Source: Agathobaculum sp. Marseille-P7918 (GTDB taxonomy: Bacteria; Bacillota; Clostridia; Oscillospirales; Butyricicoccaceae). Taken from it: a stretch of DNA of 64,000 nucleotides. The translations under genes were made by a program, and so were the position numbers. Shown piece by piece: positions 27,895-35,102 of this stretch. Numbering within the stretch: the stretch's first letter is position 1; each line of letters opens with the position of its first letter. The notes under the pieces were generated by a model. The model ran no database searches. It was not told where the DNA came from and saw only the letters and a program-made list of their open reading frames with translations. The stretch spans positions 248,001-312,000 of the forward strand of contig NZ_UYYD01000001.1 of NCBI RefSeq assembly GCF_900625105.1, read 5' to 3'.

Positions 27895-28356
27895 CTATTT
27901 CACCTGTCCTTCCATGTCGTTCAATACTTCGTCCAAATTGCGCTGCATTTTTTCCATAATGTTCTGCACCAGCTGCATTTCCTCTTCGGTTACGCCCCGG
28001 CGAAGCTGCTCCGCAACACGGCAGCCGGTCTGATAAAGCTGCTGCGCAATACCAACACCTTCTCCGCACAGATGCAGATGAACGATCCGTCTGTCATTGG
28101 GATCCCGTTCTCCCTGTACAAAGCCGCGCCGATGCAGACAATCCACGCTTCGTGCCACTAACGCTTTGGAAATGCCCTGCTTTTGCACAATATCGGTTGC
28201 AGTATCCCATTCCGGTGCATAGCGCCGCAGAAAAAGCAGCACAGCAATTTCATTGGGGGTCAGCTGATAATCGCTTGCCGCTTCTTTCACACAGCTGCGG
28301 TACAGTTTCTCCATTTTTACCGCGTCGATTAAAAATTTTTCTTCCCACCACATCAT
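27895..28356 (-). CDS. MarR family transcriptional regulator
   Basis: 153-residue winged-helix regulator with the MarR layout: helical N-terminus, DNA-binding region about 50-100 (LTPNEIAVLLFLRRY, ATDIVQKQGISKALVARSVDCL, beta-wing RDPNDRRIVHLHL), and C-terminal dimerisation helices. GAGGTGG precedes two adjacent ATG codons; the first is used here. It heads an operon with ftsH and an HdeD-like gene and has a near-consensus promoter and a short palindrome upstream, suggesting autoregulation. Confidence 0.92.
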   Translation of the reverse strand: MMWWEEKFLIDAVKMEKLYRSCVKEAASDYQLTPNEIAVLLFLRRYAPEWDTATDIVQKQGISKALVARSVDCLHRRGFVQGERDPNDRRIVHLHLCGEGVGIAQQLYQTGCRVAEQLRRGVTEEEMQLVQNIMEKMQRNLDEVLNDMEGQVK

Positions 28357-28395
28357 GCTGCCACCTCTTTTTTGAAATGGTTTCCTGTTAACCCT

Positions 28396-28440
28396 ATCAT
28401 AGCGAAAACAGTCAACACTGTCAATCGTTCAATTGTGAAC
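28396..28440 (-). promoter_or_regulatory. marR-ftsH operon promoter and candidate operator
   Basis: TTGACA (28419-28424), 17-bp spacer, TATGAT (28396-28401) on the minus strand. The palindrome GTTCA-ATTG-TGAAC (28427-28440) lies just upstream of the -35 and may be a MarR site. Confidence 0.75.
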
Positions 28441-28474
28441 AATTTGCAAATTCCTTTTTTCTGCAAATAGACAA

Positions 28475-28501
28475 AGCGGTACAGCTATCCGCCATACCGC
28501 T
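28475..28501 (-). terminator. Possible weak terminator after spoVM
   Basis: Seven-base stem (28475-28481 and 28495-28501) followed on the minus strand by TTGTC; only a short T-run. Confidence 0.35.
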
Positions 28502-28534
28502 CTGCCCCATCCATTTGTTCTAAACCGTTTTCGT

Positions 28535-28606
28535 TCATGTAATATGAAACAGCCTGCACAGGATACCTCGCAGATATTTCGGACTCTTCCAAACAACCAC
28601 TTTCAT
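28535..28606 (-). CDS. spoVM: SpoVM-like sporulation peptide
   Basis: 23-residue amphipathic peptide, easily missed because of its size. Sequence starts MKVVVWKSPKYLRGIL and ends LFHIT. It matches the SpoVM pattern (Bacillus starts MKFYTIKLPKFLGGIV): M-K start, Lys7, Pro9, Lys10, aromatic 11, Leu12, Gly14, Ile15. SpoVM recognises the curved forespore membrane and anchors the SpoIVA coat basement layer. GGGAGG lies upstream; a second ATG (28609) directly precedes, giving an optional MMK start. It follows a 48-residue membrane protein gene after 15 to 18 bases. Length is two to three residues shorter than the Bacillus peptide. Confidence 0.75.
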   Translation of the reverse strand: MKVVVWKSPKYLRGILCRLFHIT

Positions 28607-28624
28607 CATACCGTCCACCTCCCG

Positions 28625-28771
28625 TCAACACTGAAGCAGGAACCACCCTGCTGCGATCAGCGCCAGCGCAAGCAGCCAGACCGGCAGACACAGCGAGAGC
28701 AGCCCACCCAGCAGCATACCTGCCCCCAGGCAGAGACAAACCAAACCGATCACCTGATTACGACAGAACAT
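28625..28771 (-). CDS. Small hydrophobic membrane protein, 48 residues
   Basis: Encodes MFCRNQVIGLVCLCLGAG followed by two hydrophobic stretches ending WFLLQC. Nearly the whole protein is membrane-embedded (two helices, about residues 7-25 and 28-46, around a short Pro turn). It has five Cys. AGGAG lies 11 bases before the ATG. Position directly upstream of spoVM and the shared promoter-like sequence suggest expression in the mother cell during sporulation. I do not recognise a named family. Confidence 0.6.
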   Translation of the reverse strand: MFCRNQVIGLVCLCLGAGMLLGGLLSLCLPVWLLALALIAAGWFLLQC

Positions 28772-28793
28772 TGCGCATCACGCTCCTGTCATC

Positions 28794-28823
28794 AGTATAA
28801 GCAGAAGCGAGCGAAAAGGTGAC
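28794..28823 (-). promoter_or_regulatory. Sporulation-type promoter candidate for the small-protein/spoVM operon
   Basis: On the minus strand GTCACC (28818-28823), 16-base gap, CTTATACT (28794-28801). It resembles mother-cell sigma-E promoters loosely; the same GTCACC-N16-C(A/T)TA layout precedes the Cys-rich gene at 33251. Confidence 0.4.
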
Positions 28824-28844
28824 AACAGCAAAAGCTTTTCTGTC

Positions 28845-28888
28845 AAAAGGAAAGCGCCTGCAGCCCATAAAACAGGCTGCAGACGCTC
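28845..28888 (-). terminator. Terminator of the nrdD-nrdG-dut operon
   Basis: Thirteen-base stem with one mismatch (28854-28866 and 28876-28888), then TTTCCTTTT on the minus strand. Confidence 0.75.
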
Positions 28889-28909
28889 GAAATCACTGCA
28901 ATACCGTAT

Positions 28910-29422
28910 TTATTTTTTCGTAGTACTGCCGAAGCCGCCTTCCCGGCATCCGTCCGCATCATCATCCTCCGTGATGCCGAACGGTACGAAAATACCCTGC
29001 GCAAAGCCTTCTCCCGCGCTGACCGAAAGGGTTTTGCCCTGTCGGTTGCAGTTGGTCATCTTGATGAAAATATGTCCCTCATTCTGGGCATTGAAGTAAT
29101 CACTGTCAATGATGCCGACCGTATTGTCCATCTGCAGGCAGAACTTGAACCCCAAACCCGACCGCGGGTAGAGCTGCAACACCCACCCTTCTGCGATCTG
29201 AGCACGAATGCCGGTAGGAATCAGAATCGTCTCATGCGGCACAAGCGAAAACGATTCGGGTGCAAAAAAATCATATCCCGCTGAGCCAACCGTTGCCCGA
29301 CGCGGCAAACGAATCTTTTCATACAGCAGCTTTGCATCGTTTGCACTGCACCTCGTGACACCACACCAGTCCGTAACAAACTGTTTTTCCGATACCTTTT
29401 GAAATTTTGCAACCTTTTGCAT
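28910..29422 (-). CDS. dut: dUTP diphosphatase (trimeric Dut family)
   Basis: 170-residue dUTPase, hydrolysing dUTP to dUMP and PPi, which feeds thymidylate synthesis and keeps uracil out of DNA. The conserved motifs are visible in order: GSAGYDFF (motif 1), PRSGLGFK (2), GIIDSDYF (3), FAQGIFVPF (4) and the Gly-rich EGGFGSTTK (5) at the C-terminus. Start chosen at 29422 (MQKVAKFQKV). It carries about 35 extra N-terminal residues compared with minimal dUTPases. Third gene of the anaerobic ribonucleotide reductase operon, a sensible partner. Confidence 0.92.
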   Translation of the reverse strand: MQKVAKFQKVSEKQFVTDWCGVTRCSANDAKLLYEKIRLPRRATVGSAGYDFFAPESFSLVPHETILIPTGIRAQIAEGWVLQLYPRSGLGFKFCLQMDNTVGIIDSDYFNAQNEGHIFIKMTNCNRQGKTLSVSAGEGFAQGIFVPFGITEDDDADGCREGGFGSTTKK

Positions 29423-29450
29423 GATGCTTTCGCCTTCCTTATTGAAACTT

Positions 29451-29939
29451 TTACAGCAATACAACTTCCTGCGATGCACGGGTACGCTGCACATCGATCA
29501 CCCGCTGATTGGCGCTGCCGCGCCAGTGCAGCTGAGAATCTGCAAGCGCCTGCACAAACCGCCCGTCTACGACCACATCCACGTTTTTCAGCAGCGGAAG
29601 ATTCTGAATTTCCTCCCAAGTGTAACCGGTATACAGCCAGATAGTTTTATCGGGAAACCGCTGCCGGATGCGGGCACACAGCGCGGCAATATCCGCGCGG
29701 TTGCCCGGAAACAACGGATCGCCACCCGAAAGCGTCACACCCGACACATAATCCTTGCTCAATTCCGCGAACAGCTCGTCCTCTGCCGCCTCATCAAACG
29801 GCAAGCCGCCGTTCGCATCCCATGTCACAGGATTGTGGCAGCCCGGACAGGCATGGCCGCAGCCGGCCACCCACAGCACGACGCGCAGGCCTTCCCCGTT
29901 GAGCATATCGTCTTTGGTTATGTTGTGATACCGCATCAC
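29451..29939 (-). CDS. nrdG: Anaerobic ribonucleoside-triphosphate reductase activating protein
   Basis: 162-residue radical SAM enzyme that installs the glycyl radical on NrdD. The cluster motif CGHACPGCHN gives CX3CX2C near residues 27-34. SAM-binding glycines follow (VTLSGGDPLFP). Its ATG overlaps the nrdD stop by four bases. The gene length is standard for NrdG. Confidence 0.95.
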   Translation of the reverse strand: MMRYHNITKDDMLNGEGLRVVLWVAGCGHACPGCHNPVTWDANGGLPFDEAAEDELFAELSKDYVSGVTLSGGDPLFPGNRADIAALCARIRQRFPDKTIWLYTGYTWEEIQNLPLLKNVDVVVDGRFVQALADSQLHWRGSANQRVIDVQRTRASQEVVLL

Positions 29940-32056
29940 ATGCTTTTCCTTTCTGCAATCTCCGCCATCTTCGCGTCATTCAGACGGGTGTCACCCTTGA
30001 CGCGCGAGTAAGACAGATAACCATTCATGCGGTCGATCTTGGTCAGGTTGCGGCTGCCGCACTTGGGGCAGACGTCCATCGACAGCTCTTCATGTCCGCA
30101 GTCGTCGCAATACGCCAGAGACAGGTTGACGCCTTCGTAGAAGCCCAGCCGCATCGCACGACGCACGAGCGAGCGGATCGCCTCCAAATTGTAATCGATC
30201 GGATACTTGACGTACTGGATCTTGCCGCCGTTGCACAGGTTCCAGAAACGGCCTTCCAGATCCTGCTTTTCAATCGGGGTCAGGTCCTCGGTCACATGGC
30301 AGTGGAAGCTGTTGGAGACATAAGGACGGTCGGACACGCCCTCGATGATGCCGTACTTGCGGCGGAACTGCTCCACCTGCAAACCGCACAGGCTTTCCGC
30401 GGGCGTACCATAGATGGCATACAGATTGCCATCCTCTTCCTTAAACTCATTGACCTTGTTGTTGATGTATTCGAGCGTATCAAGCGCAAACTGCCCGTCC
30501 TCGACCAGCGATTTGCCGTTATACAGCTCCTGCAATTCGTTGAGCGCCGTAATACCGAACGACGCGGTCGCGGTTTTCATAATCGGCTTAATCTTGTCCG
30601 ACGGCTTGAGATGGCCGCCGTAGAAGCCACCCTCGCAATACGCCAGCGGATTGGTAGACGCACGCATCTCGCCCAAATATGCATAGGTGCGGATGTGCAG
30701 ACGTCGGATGAGCTCCAGATAGTAGTCCAGCACCTCGTGGAAATCGCGGTTCTCCTGCTGCGCCTTGGCATAGATCATCGGCAGGTGCAGCGACACCGCA
30801 CCGATGTTCCAGCGGCCGATAAAGACCGGCTTGTCCGCTTCGTCCGCAGGCTTCATACCGCCGCGTTCATACCACGGCGACAGAAACGCACGGCAGCCCA
30901 TCGGGCTGATGATCGCGCCGTACTTTTTATACATCGACGGCACATAGCCCTCGCCGGTCAGGCTGAGCCAGTCCGGATACATCGCCTTGGACGAACACAG
31001 AATGCCAGCCTCGAACACGTCCTCGAGCGGCTTGCCCGGGCCATGCAGATTCTCGTCATACAGGAACACAATCTTGGGGAACAGCACGGGCTTTTTCTGG
31101 CCCTTCTTGCCCTGCCCCTTGCGGCGGACATTGAGCATCGTGATGGACGCGAGCTTGGCAAAACGGCCGGTACCGGTACCCATTGTCATGGTAATGAACG
31201 GATAGTCACCGCGGCTGGACGCAACCGTATTGAACTTGTATTCCCAGCCCTGGAAGCCCTGCTCAAAGTCATTGAGGATATCTGCCATGACCTCTTTTTC
31301 AACCGTCTCGGCATCCAAACCCAGACGGCTGTACTTTTCGGTCAGCATCTTATAGCTGCGCTCGGCATACGGCTCGAGCAGCAGGTCAACCGACGGCACG
31401 GTAAACCCGCCATACTGCTGGCTAGCAGCGGACAACACGATATCGCCGATTACGTCAAACGCGACATTGAGCGTCTTGGGTTCATTATACCACAGGTTGC
31501 CCATCTCAAAGCCGCCCTTGAGCACATGCTCGACATCAAACAGGCAGCAGTTCATCGTGTCGCGGCGTGCGGACATATCGTGTACATAGATGTAGCCGTC
31601 CCGGCAGGCCTGCAATTCCTCGGTGTTCATAAAGAACTTCTGATACAGCTCCTTATTGAGCTGATTGAAGATCAGGCTGCGCTTGGTAGACACCAGCGCG
31701 GAATCCGTATTGGAATTCTCCTTATCGCCGATATACATGATCGACTGGCTCTTTTTGTACACGCTGTCCAGCATGCCGACAAAGTCTTGCTTGTAGTTGC
31801 GGTAATCCCGGTAGCTCTTGGCGACCTCGGGACGCACGGCTTCCAGCGCAGACTCGACGATGTTGTGCATCTGCCAAATCTGTACTTCGGCCATGCCATG
31901 ATCGCGGATATATCCCTCCACATGGTCGCAAATTGCCCGCAGTTCCTCATCGGTAAACGTATACAAGACGCGGTTTGCAGATTTATTGACTGCAATAACC
32001 ACTTTCTGAATGTTGAATGCTTCTTTTGTATTATCTTTTTTGATTACACGAACCAT
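29936..32056 (-). CDS. nrdD: Anaerobic (class III) ribonucleoside-triphosphate reductase
   Basis: 706-residue oxygen-sensitive enzyme making deoxyribonucleotides from ribonucleoside triphosphates. An ATP-cone allosteric domain occupies residues 1-90 (RVIKKDNTKEAFNIQKVVIAV). The core catalytic domain includes the conserved MGCRAFLSPW segment near residue 386. A C-terminal zinc site (CDDCGHEELSMDVCPKCGSR) precedes the glycyl-radical loop RMNGYLSYSR near 679. Expression is likely controlled by NrdR, as a strong NrdR box sits over the promoter. Presence without an aerobic reductase nearby fits an anaerobe. Confidence 0.96.
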   Translation of the reverse strand: MVRVIKKDNTKEAFNIQKVVIAVNKSANRVLYTFTDEELRAICDHVEGYIRDHGMAEVQIWQMHNIVESALEAVRPEVAKSYRDYRNYKQDFVGMLDSVYKKSQSIMYIGDKENSNTDSALVSTKRSLIFNQLNKELYQKFFMNTEELQACRDGYIYVHDMSARRDTMNCCLFDVEHVLKGGFEMGNLWYNEPKTLNVAFDVIGDIVLSAASQQYGGFTVPSVDLLLEPYAERSYKMLTEKYSRLGLDAETVEKEVMADILNDFEQGFQGWEYKFNTVASSRGDYPFITMTMGTGTGRFAKLASITMLNVRRKGQGKKGQKKPVLFPKIVFLYDENLHGPGKPLEDVFEAGILCSSKAMYPDWLSLTGEGYVPSMYKKYGAIISPMGCRAFLSPWYERGGMKPADEADKPVFIGRWNIGAVSLHLPMIYAKAQQENRDFHEVLDYYLELIRRLHIRTYAYLGEMRASTNPLAYCEGGFYGGHLKPSDKIKPIMKTATASFGITALNELQELYNGKSLVEDGQFALDTLEYINNKVNEFKEEDGNLYAIYGTPAESLCGLQVEQFRRKYGIIEGVSDRPYVSNSFHCHVTEDLTPIEKQDLEGRFWNLCNGGKIQYVKYPIDYNLEAIRSLVRRAMRLGFYEGVNLSLAYCDDCGHEELSMDVCPKCGSRNLTKIDRMNGYLSYSRVKGDTRLNDAKMAEIAERKSM

Positions 32057-32069
32057 AGTATTTCCTCAC

Positions 32070-32117
32070 TCATGCTATTTGGTGTAGGGTTTCATTATAG
32101 CACACCATATGTAGTGT
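32070..32117 (-). promoter_or_regulatory. nrdD promoter with two NrdR boxes
   Basis: On the minus strand ACACTACATATGGTGT (32102-32117) closely fits the NrdR box. A degenerate second copy (32070-32085) lies exactly 32 bases away, the usual three-turn spacing. The -10 TATAAT (32094-32099) is between them. Confidence 0.85.
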
Positions 32118-32194
32118 GAAAAGAGAAAAAACTAAACAAAAAGAACAACCACAATTTGACGGATTTTGACGCAGCGGCAAGGCCGGTCAAAAAG

Positions 32195-32221
32195 AAAGAC
32201 CGCCTCTGTCAGGCGGTCTTT
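32195..32221 (-). terminator. Terminator of the efp/tRNA-Val transcript
   Basis: Eleven-base stem (32195-32205 and 32211-32221), followed on the minus strand by CTTTTTG. Confidence 0.88.
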
Positions 32222-32223
32222 GT

Positions 32224-32299
32224 TGGTGGACATTGACGGGTTCGAACCGCCGACCTTCCGCACGTCAAGCGGATGCTCTTCCAGCTGAGCTAAATGTCC
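32224..32299 (-). tRNA. tRNA-Val (anticodon GAC), CCA encoded
   Basis: Cloverleaf folds cleanly: acceptor GGACATT/AATGTCC, D arm GCTC...GAGC, anticodon stem TCCGC/GCGGA with loop TTGACGT (anticodon GAC), T arm GGCGG-TTCGAAC-CCGTC (one G-U). The CCA end is encoded (complement of 32224-32226). It sits 40 bases after efp with no separate promoter seen, so it may be co-transcribed with it. Confidence 0.95.
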
Positions 32300-32305
32300 A
32301 TATAC

Positions 32306-32328
32306 CGGACGATGCAATGCATCGTCCG
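32306..32328 (-). repeat. Perfect inverted repeat between efp and tRNA-Val
   Basis: Eleven-base arms with a one-base centre (CGGACGATGCA-A-TGCATCGTCCG). It has no T-run on the minus strand, so a processing or stability hairpin is more likely than a terminator. Confidence 0.75.
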
Positions 32329-32340
32329 AATGAAATTATC

Positions 32341-32901
32341 TTACTTCTTGCAGCGCTCGAGATACTCGCCCGTGCGGGTGTCGATCTTGATGCGCTCGCC
32401 CTGCTCAATGAACAGCGGAACCTGAACGGTCGCGCCAGTCTCAACCTTTGCAGGCTTAAGCGTGTTGGTTGCCGTGTTACCCTTGAAGCCCGGATCGGTC
32501 TCCGTGATCTCAAGTTCAACGAAAAGCGGCGCCTCAACCGCGTAAACATTGCCCTTGTAAGAGCAAACCTTGCAGTTCTCGTTTTCCTTCACGAAACGGA
32601 AATCATCGCCGAGCGTATCCTTGCTGATCGGGATCTGCTCATAGGTTTCGTTATCCATGAAGTAGTAAAGATCGCCTTCGTTGTAAAGATACTGCATGTC
32701 GCGGCGCTCTACATAAGCCGCTTCATATTTATCCGTCGGATTGAAGGAACGCTCCGTTACTGCACCAGTAATGACATTCTTCATCTTTACGCGAACGAAC
32801 GCAGCACCCTTGCCCGGTTTTACGTGCTGAAATTCTACTACCTGCAGCACCTGACCGTCCATTTCAAAAGTTGTGCCGTTACGAAATTCGCCTGCCAGCA
32901 T
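32341..32901 (-). CDS. efp: Translation elongation factor P
   Basis: 186-residue EF-P, which binds between the ribosomal P and E sites and relieves stalling at proline runs. Three OB-like domains are expected; the modified residue lies in VKPGKGAAF near residue 30 (Lys in the PGKG loop), and the C-terminal signature region reads [25 protein letters not shown]-like site and ATG at 32901. A TTGCAA-17-TAGAAT promoter lies at 32966-32994. Confidence 0.97.
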   Translation of the reverse strand: MLAGEFRNGTTFEMDGQVLQVVEFQHVKPGKGAAFVRVKMKNVITGAVTERSFNPTDKYEAAYVERRDMQYLYNEGDLYYFMDNETYEQIPISKDTLGDDFRFVKENENCKVCSYKGNVYAVEAPLFVELEITETDPGFKGNTATNTLKPAKVETGATVQVPLFIEQGERIKIDTRTGEYLERCKK

Positions 32902-32965
32902 ATCGGTATTCCTCCATAGTTATTTTGTCCTCGTTTCGCGTTGTCCTCTCGAACAGCGCTCATTT

Positions 32966-32994
32966 ATTCTACCGCATCTTTCCCCTTTTTGCAA
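32966..32994 (-). promoter_or_regulatory. efp promoter
   Basis: TTGCAA (32989-32994), 17-bp spacer, TAGAAT (32966-32971) on the minus strand, about 65 bases before the efp start. Confidence 0.78.
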
Positions 32995-33037
32995 GAGGTA
33001 TTTGCAATTTTCTTGAAAAAATTTTTTTGACATGACA

Positions 33038-33070
33038 ACAGGCGGCGCAGCTGACCGCCGCGCCGCCTGT
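33038..33070 (-). terminator. GC-rich hairpin after the Cys-rich small gene
   Basis: Eleven-base stem (33038-33048 and 33060-33070), GC-rich; followed by TTGTC on the minus strand, so termination is plausible but not certain. Confidence 0.6.
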
Positions 33071-33098
33071 CATACACGCATTGGGATATGTGGGAAAA

Positions 33099-33251
33099 TC
33101 AGCAGCAGCAGTTGTTGCCGCACGTGCAGCAGCCGTTATCCGAACCACAGCCGCAGCTGTTGCCCTGGTCACAGCAGATCCAGATCAGAATGATCACAAC
33201 AATGATCCACCACCAGTTGTTTTCACCAAAAATAGAGTTAGAAGAACACAT
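33099..33251 (-). CDS. Small Cys-rich membrane-anchored protein, 50 residues
   Basis: Encodes a 50-residue protein that starts MCSSNSIFGENNWWW, has one hydrophobic segment (IIVVIILIWI, about 16-25) and a C-terminal tail in which 10 of 25 residues are Cys (CGCGSDNGCCTCGNNCCC). AGGAGG lies nine bases before the ATG. The layout (Asn/Trp start, one helix, Cys-rich tail) resembles small spore or sporulation-related proteins of Clostridia, but I cannot name the family. A GTCACC-N16-CATA promoter-like element precedes it (33284-33313). Confidence 0.7.
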   Translation of the reverse strand: MCSSNSIFGENNWWWIIVVIILIWICCDQGNSCGCGSDNGCCTCGNNCCC

Positions 33252-33283
33252 AAGGGATTTCCTCCTATCAAAGATTTCACTTC

Positions 33284-33313
33284 ATACTATGGAGTGCCCC
33301 CTCATGTGGTGAC
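33284..33313 (-). promoter_or_regulatory. Sporulation-type promoter candidate for the Cys-rich gene
   Basis: On the minus strand GTCACC (33308-33313), 16-base gap, CATAGTAT (33284-33291). The -10 part is close to mother-cell sigma-E/K consensus (CATA). Same layout as upstream of the spoVM micro-operon. Confidence 0.45.
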
Positions 33314-33320
33314 AGATCTG

Positions 33321-34601
33321 TTATAAGATTTTTCCGCGCAGACCGTCTCGATGCAGCGCTTCCAGCCGCACCATCACCGGTCCGTTTTTATGCACCCGTT
33401 CGTCCTCTTCTATATATATAGGAAAACCGTACATACCATGCGACGCCCAAAGTCCGTCGGTACGATGCTCCGGCAGCACAGACAATTCTCTCCCGACAAA
33501 ATCGCGGCGGTAATCCTCGCTCAGCTGCTGCGCAACTGCTTTTGCCCGCTCCGCGCGCGATGCTTTTTCCTGCTGGGAAAGCTGCCCCGGCATAGCGGCC
33601 GCGCGTGTGCCCTCCCGCACGGAATATGGAAATACATGTACAGCCGCGAAAGCACAGCGTTCAAGGAACGCCAGCGTTTGCGCAAACTCCTCCTCGGTTT
33701 CGCCCGGAAATCCGACAATTAAATCCGTGGTCACGGATGCCTCTGGAAACGCCGCACGAATCCGCTGCACCGCTTGAATATATTCCTCAGACGTATATTT
33801 TCTCCCCATCCGCTGCAGCACGCTGTCACAGCCGCTTTGCAGGGAAAGATGAAAATGCCGCGCCAAATTGTCAAACCGCGCCAGACGCGTGCAGAACGCC
33901 GCATCGACCACGCGCGGGTCCAGCGATCCCAGTCGGAACCGCATCGCCGGATGGGCCGGCAGCAAATCACACAGCAGATCCACCAAAGTATATGCCGGCT
34001 GTAAATCCCGCCCATAGGACGCGATCTCAATGCCTGTCAACACAATCTCATGCACACCCTGCGCTTCCAGGCGCGCAGTTTCCTGTTCTGCCTGTACAGG
34101 CGGCAGCGAGCGCACTCGTCCGCGCGCATACGGAATGATACAATAGGTGCAGAAATTGTTGCACCCATCCTCTATTTTGAGCAGCGCCCGTGTGCGCCCG
34201 TGCGGAACACCGGCCGGCAGGAACTCATAAGAATCGGTATCGTGTGCGCAGGGCGCAGCAGGATTGCCCTGCACCGCAGCCTCGCACAACCCGATCACCT
34301 CTGCGCGATTGCTGGTGCCGCAGATCAGATCGATTTCCCCGGTGGCACGGATACGCGCGGGATCGGTTTGCGCAAAGCAGCCGCATGCGGCAATCACCGC
34401 ACGGGGATGATCCTTGCGCAGCCGATGGAATGCCCGGATATTCTTATGATCGGATACCGAAGTGACCGTACAGGTATTGATAATGACCGCATCGGCGTCC
34501 CGTTCCACGATCTCGTGTCCGCGTGCCTGTGCCAGCTGCTCCAACGCCTGCGTTTCAAATAAATTGACCTTGCAGCCCAAGGTGAAAAAAGCAAATCTCA
34601 T
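33321..34601 (-). CDS. mtaB: tRNA (N6-L-threonylcarbamoyladenosine(37)-C2)-methylthiotransferase
   Basis: 426-residue radical SAM methylthiotransferase of the MiaB/MtaB family, converting t6A37 to ms2t6A37 in tRNA. Start at 34601 (MRFAFFTLGC). The N-terminal UPF0004 domain has its three cluster Cys (TLGCKVN, NTCTVT, ACGCFAQ); the radical SAM motif is CNNFCTYC near residue 147; a C-terminal TRAM-like region follows. The TLGCKVN start and YGRD segment favour MtaB over MiaB or RimO. Promoter TTGGAA-17-TACAAT at 34637-34665. Confidence 0.9.
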   Translation of the reverse strand: MRFAFFTLGCKVNLFETQALEQLAQARGHEIVERDADAVIINTCTVTSVSDHKNIRAFHRLRKDHPRAVIAACGCFAQTDPARIRATGEIDLICGTSNRAEVIGLCEAAVQGNPAAPCAHDTDSYEFLPAGVPHGRTRALLKIEDGCNNFCTYCIIPYARGRVRSLPPVQAEQETARLEAQGVHEIVLTGIEIASYGRDLQPAYTLVDLLCDLLPAHPAMRFRLGSLDPRVVDAAFCTRLARFDNLARHFHLSLQSGCDSVLQRMGRKYTSEEYIQAVQRIRAAFPEASVTTDLIVGFPGETEEEFAQTLAFLERCAFAAVHVFPYSVREGTRAAAMPGQLSQQEKASRAERAKAVAQQLSEDYRRDFVGRELSVLPEHRTDGLWASHGMYGFPIYIEEDERVHKNGPVMVRLEALHRDGLRGKIL

Positions 34602-34636
34602 AAAAGACCCTACCAAATTGTTGTATTGACTGCCCC

Positions 34637-34665
34637 ATTGTATCACAAAATAGCCGTTTTTCCAA
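34637..34665 (-). promoter_or_regulatory. mtaB promoter
   Basis: TTGGAA (34660-34665), 17-bp spacer, TACAAT (34637-34642) on the minus strand. Confidence 0.7.
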
Positions 34666-34682
34666 CTAATTTCATTTCGCAT

Positions 34683-34711
34683 TTGACAAACGCTGATAGA
34701 CATGCTATACT
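34683..34711 (+). promoter_or_regulatory. Promoter of the 99-residue conserved hypothetical
   Basis: TTGACA (34683-34688), 17-bp spacer, TATACT (34706-34711); near-consensus and about 58 bases before the start. Confidence 0.85.
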
Positions 34712-34768
34712 GTTTCCATAATGTAACTTTGGAATGTAACCGTTTTGTAACTATAAGGAGTGTACAAA

Positions 34769-35068
34769 ATGCCTACCACCGCCAAGAAGAAAGAACTTCT
34801 GGAATATAAAGGTCACCCGCTGATGCGCAAGGAAAACATCATTTATTATGGGTCGATGAGCGATTCCCACATTATTATGATGCAGATCCTGGAGTCCGGT
34901 GATGTCAAGGGACTGCCGGTTGCCAAGCGTGTTTCCGTACAATTGCAGCAAACCAACCCGAACGTTCGCATCAAGGATCGCATCGTAAAAAAGACTGAAA
35001 AGAACAGCCTGTGGGCCGCCATGGACATTGCCTCCATCTGGCTTGGCCGCGCACTGAACAGCAAGTAA
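34769..35068 (+). CDS. Conserved clostridial protein of unknown function
   Basis: 99-residue soluble protein without signal peptide, membrane segment or recognisable domain. Features are a basic N-terminus (TAKKKEL), a KGHPLMRKENIIYYGSMSD segment, and a helical C-terminus (LWAAMDIASIWLGRAL). Similar short proteins occur in many Clostridia by my recollection, with the same IYYG and ERIVKKTEKN-like blocks. AAGGAG lies eight bases before the ATG and a near-consensus promoter precedes it, so it is well expressed in growth. It is followed after 34 bases by the NlpC/P60 gene and probably shares its mRNA. Confidence 0.8.
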   Translation: MPTTAKKKELLEYKGHPLMRKENIIYYGSMSDSHIIMMQILESGDVKGLPVAKRVSVQLQQTNPNVRIKDRIVKKTEKNSLWAAMDIASIWLGRALNSK

Positions 35069-35102
35069 CCCAACAGTTCGCATGACAAACGGAGGCTTAT
35101 CC

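Noticed and set aside
28485-28739. An 84-codon minus-strand frame across the spoVM region
   Set aside because: No ribosome site and no plausible composition; the two smaller frames here (28535-28606 and 28625-28771) each have a Shine-Dalgarno site and recognisable character.
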